A stretch of 64,000 bases of DNA, taken from NCBI RefSeq assembly GCF_019218885.1, contig NZ_JAHUWT010000002.1, forward strand, positions 186,001-250,000, written 5' to 3'. Position numbers and translations under genes: made by a program. How positions within the stretch are numbered: the first letter of the stretch is position 1; every line of letters starts with the position of its first letter. Below, in pieces: positions 36,347 to 43,598 of this stretch. Under the pieces are notes generated by a model. That model was not told the DNA's origin. It did no database searches and saw only the letters and a program-made list of their open reading frames with translations. The stretch comes from Bordetella sp. BOR01. Its GTDB lineage: Bacteria > Pseudomonadota > Gammaproteobacteria > Burkholderiales > Burkholderiaceae_B.

Positions 36347-36919
36347 CTAGGCAAGCAACGACAAGGCGTCGGCCAGAGCGAGCACCGTGGTGCGTGACTC
36401 GAACGCTGTCGAAAAAAGATGATCGTGCACGACCTGATCCGGGTCATAGCAGCAATCCTTGACTGTAAACAGGCGGAAGTCCGCGTCGCTTGCATACGCA
36501 ACCGACGACAGGACGACACCGGTTGACGCTATGCCCACCATCAGCAGCGTATCGACGCCGCGCGCGGAAAGCCGTGCCTGCAGGTCGGTGCCGAAGAATA
36601 CGCTGGCACGATGCGCGACGATGAGGGGTTCGTCAGCTTGCCGGCCGAGTTCCGGCGAGATACTGTCGTCGACGAAAAGACCAAGTTGCTTGATCCCTTG
36701 CCCGTTCTTGTTGAATGCGCTGACTTCAGGATAGCCGGGGCTGAACTGGATCTTGGCGAAATAAATGCCGACGCCTTTTTGCCGCGCAGCGTCGCACAGC
36801 TTGCGGGTTTTTGCGAGCAACGTGGGGGCTGCGGAGGGAAATAGCCCCATGATGTCGGTCTGGTAGTGCATGACCAGCAGAGCGGTTTGCGCTGGAATGA
36901 GCGTTGGAATCTGCTGCAT
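36347..36919 (-). CDS. Isochorismatase-fold hydrolase lacking the usual catalytic residues
   Basis: The 190-residue product matches the isochorismatase/cysteine-hydrolase fold (QTALLVMHYQTDIMG, then VGIASTGVVLSSVAYASDADF). The usual triad is not seen: the Asp of the xDMQ motif is His18 here (MHYQ), the Lys region reads IVAHRASVFFGTDL, and the Cys of the T-x2-C motif is replaced in STGVV. It may be a non-catalytic or differently working subgroup. It borders the accessory island that begins downstream of 36920. Confidence 0.8.
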   Translation of the reverse strand: MQQIPTLIPAQTALLVMHYQTDIMGLFPSAAPTLLAKTRKLCDAARQKGVGIYFAKIQFSPGYPEVSAFNKNGQGIKQLGLFVDDSISPELGRQADEPLIVAHRASVFFGTDLQARLSARGVDTLLMVGIASTGVVLSSVAYASDADFRLFTVKDCCYDPDQVVHDHLFSTAFESRTTVLALADALSLLA

Positions 36920-37493
36920 AAAGCGTGCGCGATGGAAGAGATGGTTGACTCTAACACGGGCACTATGGTGTGAGATTCAGAGGAGGAGGGCTTTCTCTTG
37001 TTCAGTGGCGCATCGTCGCTGACCCGTATCTTCATCGGCAAAGGGGCCGCCTTCTGGATCGGAGCAACAAGCGGCTACTGCGTATGTCTATTCGGCGGTC
37101 GAGACAATGACCCGGTTCCACGCCCACAAGAGCCCGGGGGCATTATTTCTTCGGAGGAGGTAGGTGCTATGTCGTTGTTGGGTGGTTGGTTTCGCGGGGC
37201 TGTTGTTGTGCATGTTGCGGGCGGTAAACTGCTGGCCGAGAAAGACGGCTTTCGGCCATCAACGGTCATCCGGACGCAATGAAATTTGGACGTTCAGTCG
37301 AGCGTTGTTCCTCGGAGGCGGTCATTGACCAGAGGTTAGCAGCCGGGCACTGCTGGGTCTCATGCGGAATTCGGCAGATTCAGCCACACGAGGCACCTCT
37401 TTACTGCAACATCGCGCGCAGCTATTTCACCTTTTGACTGGAAGAACAGGACCAACAGACCAAGAGCGCGTCTTCGAAGACGTGAGGCGTTTA
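36920..37493. other. Island left border, gene-free
   Basis: These 574 bp hold no recognisable gene, transposase or tRNA. A 37-codon frame at 37169-37282 is preceded by a strong GGAGGAGG, but its product has no known features and I do not call it. A perfect 14-bp palindrome lies at 37469-37482. The base composition falls towards the right, into the island. Confidence 0.45.
37469..37482 (-). terminator. Palindrome CGTCTTCGAAGACG downstream of the island's last minus-strand gene
   Basis: A perfect 14-bp inverted repeat lies 11 bp beyond the stop at 37494. It may serve as a transcription end for the island's minus-strand genes, but no T-tract follows. Confidence 0.3.
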
Positions 37494-38333
37494 CTAGCCC
37501 TCAATGATGGCCTCGAAGCGTCGTTGGAGCGCTTGGCCTAAGACCTGGCGACCTTCTGCATTATTTAGGTACGGGACATAGCGAAGGTGGCGGAGATCAA
37601 ACGGTATGTCGTTGGTGTTCTGAGTGATGAGAATTACTTCGCGGCCCAAAGTATGGGCTATGCCGATTTCATAGAAGACGTTCGGATTGCGGTTTGTGCA
37701 ATCGCAGATGACTACGCGCGAGCGGTCGATTAGGGAGACGATATCTTGAATGATCGCGGGATTTTCCCAGATATCGTCAGCGCGACGGCAACGAAGCCCA
37801 ATGTTTTCTGCAGTCTGTCGGAGGGTTTCAAAAACGGGCGTGAAGGGTGCATCAAACGGCATCATGGCCGAAAGCAACGTGGGTTCGATCCGTTCGTGCT
37901 CCGTGATATTGAATACGGTAGGACGCTGCCGGCGTGATTGCGTATTTCGGATAAGAACCCTGTAAAGGTCGACCTCCTTTACGGCCCAATGGCTCCGAGA
38001 GAACTCGAAGTCATGAGGCATATCGAAATCGATCCTGTTCGCGAAAATCGCGCTATTCAGGAGGGGCGGGATATCCATATCGAAGGTGTATTCGATGGCA
38101 ATTTCCCGCCCGGAAAGCCGAGCGTGCGTAATTGTCCCGACCCGGGCCAACTGATCGCCTGTACCTTCTTGCATGAAAATGCACGGCAGGCGGATAAGGC
38201 GGTCGAGGGCGATCCGATCACCGTTGCGAAAGGATGCAGCGACGTCGTCGTTGGTGTATTCAAACAACCGACCAATCGGAACTGTGTCGCGCCCTGCGCC
38301 CCAAGGGTTGAACTGTACCAATAGATTAAACAA
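37494..38333 (-). CDS. Island protein with C-terminal nucleoside deoxyribosyltransferase/TIR-like Rossmann domain
   Basis: The 279-residue product probably starts at the TTG at 38333, six bases after a strong AAGGAG; the frame is open to another TTG at 38381. The first 150 residues are unrecognised. The last 120 form a Rossmann-like domain: LLSAMMPFDAPFTPVFETL, a DDIWENPAIIQDI helix, then SRVVICDCTNRNPNVFYEIGIAH and LITQNTNDIPFDLRHLRYVPY. The MPF motif, the D-x-T-x-x-NPNV-x-YE motif and the final LR-hv-Y are shared with the protein at 40274. Such domains are grouped with deoxyribohydrolase/TIR-like enzymes found in conflict systems. It likely hydrolyses or binds a nucleotide. The GC content is low. 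Confidence 0.75.
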   Translation of the reverse strand: MFNLLVQFNPWGAGRDTVPIGRLFEYTNDDVAASFRNGDRIALDRLIRLPCIFMQEGTGDQLARVGTITHARLSGREIAIEYTFDMDIPPLLNSAIFANRIDFDMPHDFEFSRSHWAVKEVDLYRVLIRNTQSRRQRPTVFNITEHERIEPTLLSAMMPFDAPFTPVFETLRQTAENIGLRCRRADDIWENPAIIQDIVSLIDRSRVVICDCTNRNPNVFYEIGIAHTLGREVILITQNTNDIPFDLRHLRYVPYLNNAEGRQVLGQALQRRFEAIIEG

Positions 38334-38456
38334 ACCAATCTCCTTGCCGCTGTCGATTGTGTTGGCTGACGATTTTCTCAAATGTTACAAGACTGAGGCG
38401 TCGGAAATTACATGCTCGTAATAGGGCACAACTGGTCCTAATCGGAGGGTTCTGCA

Positions 38457-38474
38457 CCGTCAGCAGGCTGACGG
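38457..38474 (-). terminator. Hairpin between SLATT gene and downstream island gene
   Basis: CCGTCAGC-AG-GCTGACGG is an 8-bp perfect inverted repeat 17 bp beyond the SLATT stop (38492). It splits the TIR-SLATT pair from the gene at 38333, which therefore may be expressed separately. There is no T-tract. Confidence 0.35.
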
Positions 38475-38491
38475 GCCCGGAAGGCACGCCA

Positions 38492-39358
38492 CTAGTCAAC
38501 ATCCCGTCGCGCCTGCCACTGGGTATGCTCTCGTGAGAAGGCATTCTCAGCATCGCCCACGTACTTGGAGAACTTGTCAGCCGTCGGTGGATTTGGCAAA
38601 GCTATCCGCAGTAACCCGATCTCGTGTGCCGTAAGCGTGTATGAGGCTGCCAGCTCTTGATAGCGTTTCGTCTGTATCCACGCCATGACAGAAGCCGAGA
38701 AGGCTACGAGAATGTCTGTCGGCCAATAGTTGACGGTCGGGTGAGCGATCTTTGCTGCGGCGAACCCCAGTGCCAGCAGGTTCATCAGGATCAAACCGCC
38801 GAACCATAGCGTAGATGACCGTTGATTGAGTCTCGCTTTACGGCTGTACCAACCTTGCTGATCTTCAACCCTTTCCGCTTCGTACAAGTCGATGCGTTTC
38901 TGAAGTGGCAGATTCCGAACGCGCGTCATCTCTTGCGTAATTTGCGAGCCAGATGCCATTGTCACGGCGTGAGCGGAGATGTTGGTGTTCGTAGTGAAGA
39001 TGTCGGTGAGCGAGTCCTTGAAGTGGTCGCGGTCAGAAGCCTCATCCCGGTTGAATGGCTCAGCGCGCATCATGTATCTCCACGAGACTGTCTTCACCGA
39101 TTCCGCTAACGCACGCGTGCCATACCAAATGCGCTGCGGTCGCATGACGGCAAGGTACAAGATCAGCAGTAGCGTTCCGACAAGGGGACCCATTTGGAGG
39201 AGCGCAAAATAACTCGTTTGGACGTTCGCCACAGACATTGTGGCGGCGACCACAAGGAGCGTCAGGTTTCCACCCAACGCCCAGAGAAACTTCGTCTGTG
39301 CCTTCTTCGAGGCGTCATCAGCCGCCTGATACAGCGGGGGAAAATCATTCTCCGTCAT
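38492..39358 (-). CDS. Tandem SLATT-domain (DUF4231) membrane protein
   Basis: The 288-residue product starts at the ATG at 39358, overlapping the TIR gene stop as ATGA. It contains two copies of the SLATT module, each a pair of membrane helices followed by a cytoplasmic helix: helices near residues 25-72, then SVKTVSWRYMMRAEPFNR; and helices near residues 190-245, then WIQTKRYQELAASYTLTAHEIGLL. The signatures ITQEMTRVRNLPLQKRIDLYEAERV and DQQGWYSRKA are those of DUF4231. SLATT proteins are proposed pore-forming effectors gated by nucleotide signals in anti-phage systems. Coupling to a TIR gene supports that role here, though it is untested. Confidence 0.88.
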   Translation of the reverse strand: MTENDFPPLYQAADDASKKAQTKFLWALGGNLTLLVVAATMSVANVQTSYFALLQMGPLVGTLLLILYLAVMRPQRIWYGTRALAESVKTVSWRYMMRAEPFNRDEASDRDHFKDSLTDIFTTNTNISAHAVTMASGSQITQEMTRVRNLPLQKRIDLYEAERVEDQQGWYSRKARLNQRSSTLWFGGLILMNLLALGFAAAKIAHPTVNYWPTDILVAFSASVMAWIQTKRYQELAASYTLTAHEIGLLRIALPNPPTADKFSKYVGDAENAFSREHTQWQARRDVD

Positions 39359-39855
39359 AGGCCAAGCGACGAATAGACGTGAGGCTTCAGATACAAGTCG
39401 GTAAGGCCCTGCGTCTTGTAGCTGGCGAATCCATCGCAGAAGTCGTCCAGCGCGAACAGGATAGCCTTTGCCTTGAACGGCACGTGAATCGTGCATGTAC
39501 CGTGTAGGATTGGAGGGCACAAATCCATGTCTATTGCCTTCAAGCCGTTCAGGTTCACGACGACAATCGGGATGCCCATCGCGATGCACGTCTCGATTTC
39601 CCACCGCACGAACCTGTACAGATATCTGGTGCTGTCTCCAACTATGACGATGGCCTGCTTGGTGTTTTGAAGGCGTTGCCTGAGGACGCTTTTAACGTAC
39701 GCTTCGCTAGCGGTGCCTTCCATCGGCCTCAGGTCGTGCGCGTTATAGAAGCTGAACTCCATGTGCTCGTTCTTGTTCCAGCCGAGCATGAAGCCGTACG
39801 CCCACATGTCCTTGTCGCCGTCAAAAATGACGTATGTTTTATTCCGGTAACCCAT
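39355..39855 (-). CDS. ThsB-like TIR-domain protein
   Basis: The 166-residue product is a stand-alone TIR-like domain of the ThsB/MTH538 type. It has a first strand NKTYVIFDGDKDMWAYGFML, a FYNAHDLRP segment, the AIVIVGDSTRYLYRFVRWEIETCI motif holding the putative catalytic Glu86, and the strand IPIVVVNLNG. In Thoeris systems ThsB senses phage and makes an NAD-derived signal. Its stop overlaps the SLATT gene start (ATGA), so the two are translationally coupled and probably work as signal maker and membrane effector. The region just upstream is AT-rich. No typical ThsA (SIR2-SLOG or Macro) is present. Confidence 0.85.
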   Translation of the reverse strand: MGYRNKTYVIFDGDKDMWAYGFMLGWNKNEHMEFSFYNAHDLRPMEGTASEAYVKSVLRQRLQNTKQAIVIVGDSTRYLYRFVRWEIETCIAMGIPIVVVNLNGLKAIDMDLCPPILHGTCTIHVPFKAKAILFALDDFCDGFASYKTQGLTDLYLKPHVYSSLGL

Positions 39856-40273
39856 GATCGCGCACCCATGGTTTCTTCCCGAAGTAACTAAAAGTTAACA
39901 TATTGCTAGAGATATCAGTTTTTAAATATTTCTTTGGTAGCATATTGTCTCGGCCAATGGCCTCCACGGTCAATAGCACCTTGCAGCAGCAGCTTCAAAT
40001 GCCGGCTCTCGAGGAAGGAGGATCGCTCAGTCCCGGAATGTTGAAGGCTGACGGCGCCCGGATGTTATCTGGGTACCTACTCCGAGGCGCTGGCCGGCAC
40101 TAGAGCCTCAATTCCCAGCCGATTCGCATCTTTAGAAAGACGCCTCTCCTGCGGCGTGCCGCGAACTCAGCGCCGTTGCATGGAACCTGCAACTTGCTCA
40201 TGCACCAATCCCTCAGCCTAAACTTTAGACACATCTAGTATAATTTCTGCAAATTAGTGGCAGGAGATGACAT
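39856..40273. promoter_or_regulatory. Divergent intergenic region of the island
   Basis: The 418 bp between the TIR gene and the gene at 40274 hold no supported gene. A consensus TATAAT at 40239-40244, about 30 bp before the ATG, is a good -10 box for the rightward gene, without a clear -35 element. The left part (39895-39945) is strongly AT-rich and should carry the leftward promoter. Confidence 0.5.
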
Positions 40274-41509
40274 ATGCAAGAAGAGAAGATACTTTCTGAG
40301 TCCCAAGCAAATGTTTCCGATATCGATCTAGGAAAGGCGCGGGCGACTTCTGCTTCTGTGACCACGCCGAAGAAGGGAGCTGCGACCAAGACAGCAGCGG
40401 CTAAGAAGCCTAAGGCAAAGTCTGCTGCGACTAAAAAAGCGGTAACGAAAAGCGCTAAACCCAAAAAGGCGCCCGCTGTAGCGAAGGCCAAACGAAGCTT
40501 TCCGCAGTCAGATCTTGAAGAGTGTGTGAAGCTCGTCAACGCCATCAAAGAATTCAACGCAGGCAATCCTTGGGCACCGGGGGAGATCGCGAAGGTGCTT
40601 GGCGTTGGAATGGGCAACAAGTACTTCTATCTGACAGCAGCTTGCCGCGACTACGGCCTAACTGTGGGAACACGCGATACGGCGAAAATTGAGTTGACTG
40701 ATCTTGGTCGCAATCTGGCCTACCCGAAATCCCCTGCTATGCAATCGGAAGCATTGAATACCGCTTTCAGAAATATATCTCTATTCCAGAAGGTCTACGA
40801 CTACTATCAAGGTGGAGTGCTTCCAGAAATCCAGTACCTCAAGAACACGCTCAAGACAGAGTTCGGGGTCGAGGAACAGTTTCAGGACGACTTCTATCAA
40901 CTGTTCCAGAAAAATGTTGCGTATCTGAAGACCGCCACCGGTTCTAGCCCGGTCGTAGGCAAGGCGCCTACGACTGGCAGCACGTCGAAGTCGAACAGTG
41001 GCGATTCGATTGTCCTTGGTGAGTCGACTAATTCCGGAAAACTGGTAGCGTTTATCGCTATGCCATTCTCTGAAAAGACCGGAAAATATGAACAAGGCTA
41101 CTTCGACGAAGTTCTGAAGCATCTCATCACGCCAGCGGCTGTCAAGGCTGACTTCAATGCTCGCACTGCGAAGAAGGCAGGCAGTGAAGTGATTCAGTCG
41201 ACGATAGTCAACGATCTGGACAGCGCCGATTTAGTGATCGTTGATCTGACCGAACATAACCCGAACGTCCTGTTTGAACTCGGCATGCGTATTGCGTTCA
41301 ACAAACCGGTTTGCCTGATTCGAGCGAAGGGTACCTCAGCGATTTTCGACATCGATCACATGCTACGTGTGTTCGACTACAACCCAAACATTTGGCCCTC
41401 GACCCTGGCCACTGATGTGCCCGCGTTGGCCGAACACATTCTGGCTACATGGCGAGATAAGGAGAAACGCTCGTATTTGACGATTCTTCGCGACAACAAA
41501 TCTGACTAA
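40274..41509 (+). CDS. Island protein: H1-like basic tail, winged-helix-like region and deoxyribosyltransferase/TIR-like domain
   Basis: The 411-residue product follows AGGAGA (about 40262-40267). Residues about 30-75 are a Lys/Ala/Thr-rich tail like histone H1 or AlgP (repeats of KKPKAKSAATKKA type), suited to bind DNA. Residues about 78-215 look like a winged helix plus helical region (WAPGEIAKVLGVG, KIELTDLGRNLAYP). After a Ser/Thr linker comes a C-terminal Rossmann-like domain (VAFIAMPFSE, then SADLVIVDLTEHNPNVLFELGMRIAF). The last domain matches the one at 37494-38333 in its MPF and NPNV-x-xE motifs. It may be a DNA-associated nucleotide-processing sensor or effector; the function is inferred. 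Confidence 0.8.
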   Translation: MQEEKILSESQANVSDIDLGKARATSASVTTPKKGAATKTAAAKKPKAKSAATKKAVTKSAKPKKAPAVAKAKRSFPQSDLEECVKLVNAIKEFNAGNPWAPGEIAKVLGVGMGNKYFYLTAACRDYGLTVGTRDTAKIELTDLGRNLAYPKSPAMQSEALNTAFRNISLFQKVYDYYQGGVLPEIQYLKNTLKTEFGVEEQFQDDFYQLFQKNVAYLKTATGSSPVVGKAPTTGSTSKSNSGDSIVLGESTNSGKLVAFIAMPFSEKTGKYEQGYFDEVLKHLITPAAVKADFNARTAKKAGSEVIQSTIVNDLDSADLVIVDLTEHNPNVLFELGMRIAFNKPVCLIRAKGTSAIFDIDHMLRVFDYNPNIWPSTLATDVPALAEHILATWRDKEKRSYLTILRDNKSD

Positions 41510-41590
41510 CCTGAGTCCCCGACTAGGTGCCTAGCGAGCCTTCGCAATCTGAGCGTCCGGTTCGCTGTACCTTAGTTCGCGGGTTGAACT

Positions 41591-41612
41591 TCCGCTTTGG
41601 GTCGAAAGCGGA
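41591..41612. repeat. Hairpin TCCGCTTT-GGGTCG-AAAGCGGA, repeat-like element
   Basis: An 8-bp perfect stem with a GGGTCG loop lies in the 204-bp convergent gap after the island's last gene. From memory, closely similar hairpins recur between genes in many proteobacterial genomes. It could end transcription of the gene at 40274 or mark the island edge. Nothing else is seen between 41510 and 41713. Confidence 0.45.
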
Positions 41613-41713
41613 CAGTCACGCGCGGCCATCCTGGGCGAATCGGAACCTCACACCACCCCACCCCTAGCTAGCTGGGCTTCGGCAAGCGTCCCATAGACGC
41701 AACCCCCCACCCC

Positions 41714-42610
41714 CTATACCCCCCGCACATAATCCACAAACGCCCGCAACGGCGCCGGCAAAAGCCGCCGGCCGGGGTAATAAAGAAACGGCCCCGAGAA
41801 CTCCGGCCACCACGGCTCCAGAACGGGTTCCAATTCCCCACGTTCCAGATACGGCCGAAGCCAGTCCTCAAACAGATAAATAACCCCAGCCCCCGCAATC
41901 GCCGCCTCGACCGCTAGGTCAACCGCGGCGCCAGCCTGCACAATCAGCTTCGCAGGCGGGTCCACCTTCACGGTCTCATCCCCCCGCGTGAATTCCCACA
42001 GCGGCATGACGCCGCTGTCAAAGCGGAAGCGCAGGCAAGGGTGGGTCAGGATTTCACTAGGATGCTGAGGGCGCCCACGACGCGCCAGATAATCAGGCGC
42101 CGCCGCGCACGCAAAGCGCTGCACGCGGGGGCCGATGGGCACGGCAATCATGTCCTGTTCCAGCCGCTCGTCATACCGGATGCCCGCATCGCAGCCTTCT
42201 GCCAGCACATCGACAAAGCTGTCGTCGGCCACCACGTGCAAAAGAATGTCGGGGTAGGCCGCTAGAAAGCCTGGCACGATGGCCGGAAGTACCAGCCGCG
42301 CGGCGCTGACGGGAACGTTCAGGCGCAGCGTTCCGGCCGGCCGGTCGCGAAAATGATTGACCACATCCAGTGCCGCCTCGACCTCGTTCAGCGCCGGGGC
42401 AAGGCGCTCCAGCAGGCGTTGGCCAGCCTCGGTGGGCACGACAGAGCGGGTGGTTCGGTGCAGCAGCCGTACGCCCAGCTGGGTTTCCAGGCGGCGGACG
42501 GCTTCGCTGACGGCTGACGCGCTGGCGCCGCTTTGCCGGGCGCCGCCACGGAATCCCCTGGCAGCCACGACGGCGACAAACGCATTCAGGTCGCTCAGGT
42601 TCGTTTTCAT
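41714..42610 (-). CDS. LysR-family transcriptional regulator
   Basis: The 298-residue product has an N-terminal HTH (LNAFVAVVAARGFRGGAR, SAVSEAVRRLETQLG, HRTTRSVVPTEAG) and a DmlR-like effector domain (GTLRLNVPVSAARLVLPAIV, GIRYDERLEQDM). It is divergent from the aldo/keto reductase gene, with a perfect palindromic operator (42622-42649) starting 11 bp upstream of its own start. It probably controls the reductase gene and itself. Confidence 0.93.
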   Translation of the reverse strand: MKTNLSDLNAFVAVVAARGFRGGARQSGASASAVSEAVRRLETQLGVRLLHRTTRSVVPTEAGQRLLERLAPALNEVEAALDVVNHFRDRPAGTLRLNVPVSAARLVLPAIVPGFLAAYPDILLHVVADDSFVDVLAEGCDAGIRYDERLEQDMIAVPIGPRVQRFACAAAPDYLARRGRPQHPSEILTHPCLRFRFDSGVMPLWEFTRGDETVKVDPPAKLIVQAGAAVDLAVEAAIAGAGVIYLFEDWLRPYLERGELEPVLEPWWPEFSGPFLYYPGRRLLPAPLRAFVDYVRGV

Positions 42611-42621
42611 TGTTTGGATTT

Positions 42622-42649
42622 CCGCACAAACTGTACGGATTGTGCGGAC
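42622..42649. promoter_or_regulatory. Perfect palindrome TCCGCACAA-N10-TTGTGCGGA, LysR operator
   Basis: Nine-bp exact arms (42622-42630, 42641-42649) surround a 10-bp spacer in the 96-bp divergent gap between the LysR and aldo/keto reductase starts. The symmetry, size and location are those of a LysR-type recognition site. Confidence 0.65.
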
Positions 42650-42706
42650 TTATCGCGCAGCGAGTCAAGACCTATGCTGGGCTTCCAATCTTTCAAGGTG
42701 ATTTTC

Positions 42707-43579
42707 ATGAACCATGTCGATCAGGCTGGCACGTATCTTCTGGGCGAACGCAAGGTGTCCCGTATAGGCTATGGCGCCATGCAGCTTGCCGGCCCGGGGG
42801 TATTCGGCCCGCCGAAAGATCGTGCTGCCGCCGTGGCGGTGCTGCGCGCGGCGGTAGAGGGCGGGGTGACGCATATCGACACCAGCGACTTCTACGGCCC
42901 GCACATTACCAACCAGGTGATACGCGAAGCGCTTGGCCCCTATCGACCGGACCTGACTATCGTGACCAAGGTCGGTGCGGTGCGCGACGACAAAGGCAGC
43001 TGGCTGCCGGCGTATTCGCCCCAGGCCCTGACGCAGGCCGTGCACGACAATCTGCGCAATCTGGGCTTGGATGTGCTGGATGTGGTGAATCTGCGCATCA
43101 TGTTCGACATCCATGGCCCCGCCGAAGGCTCGATCGAGGCGCCGCTGGCGGTGTTGGCGCGCCTGCGGCAGCAAGGCTTGATCAGGCACATCGGCCTAAG
43201 CAATGTGACCGCCACGCAGGTGGCCGAGGGCCGGGGCGTGTGTCCGATCGTGTGCGTGCAGAACCAGTACAACCTGGTGCACCGGGATGACGATGCGCTG
43301 ATCGACGCCCTGGCGCGCGATGGAATTGCCTACGTGCCGTTCTTTCCGCTGGGTGGTTTCAGTCCGCTGCAATCGTCGGGGCTGTCGCAGGTGGCGCAAG
43401 GCTTGGGCGCAACACCTATCCAGGTGGCACTGGCATGGCTGTTGAAGCGCTCGCCCAATATCTTGCTGATTCCAGGTACGTCGTCGCTGGCGCACTTGCA
43501 GGAAAACCTTGCTGCCGGCGCGCTGGCGTTGCCGGCCGATGCGATGGCGGCGTTGGATCGGGTTGCCGCGCAGGAATAG
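42707..43579 (+). CDS. Aldo/keto reductase
   Basis: The 290-residue product starts at the ATG at 42707 after AAGGTGA. It is a TIM-barrel NADPH-dependent reductase: VSRIGYGAMQLAG, GVTHIDTSDFYGP (catalytic Asp and Tyr), VTKVGAVRD (catalytic Lys), a QNQYNLVHR segment, and the C-terminal cofactor loop LLIPGTSSLAHLQENL. It is similar in type to YajO/PdxI-like reductases. It is divergent from its probable LysR regulator. The substrate is unknown, probably an aldehyde. Confidence 0.93.
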   Translation: MNHVDQAGTYLLGERKVSRIGYGAMQLAGPGVFGPPKDRAAAVAVLRAAVEGGVTHIDTSDFYGPHITNQVIREALGPYRPDLTIVTKVGAVRDDKGSWLPAYSPQALTQAVHDNLRNLGLDVLDVVNLRIMFDIHGPAEGSIEAPLAVLARLRQQGLIRHIGLSNVTATQVAEGRGVCPIVCVQNQYNLVHRDDDALIDALARDGIAYVPFFPLGGFSPLQSSGLSQVAQGLGATPIQVALAWLLKRSPNILLIPGTSSLAHLQENLAAGALALPADAMAALDRVAAQE

Positions 43580-43598
43580 GGCTGCGCGGCAACCAAAG

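Noticed and set aside
37169-37282. A 37-codon frame with a strong GGAGGAGG ribosome-binding site
   Set aside because: No known features, no conservation evidence available, and the surrounding 574 bp hold no partner gene.
39903-40103. A 66-codon frame upstream of the island gene at 40274
   Set aside because: No recognisable product, no ribosome-binding site, and it lies in a divergent promoter region.
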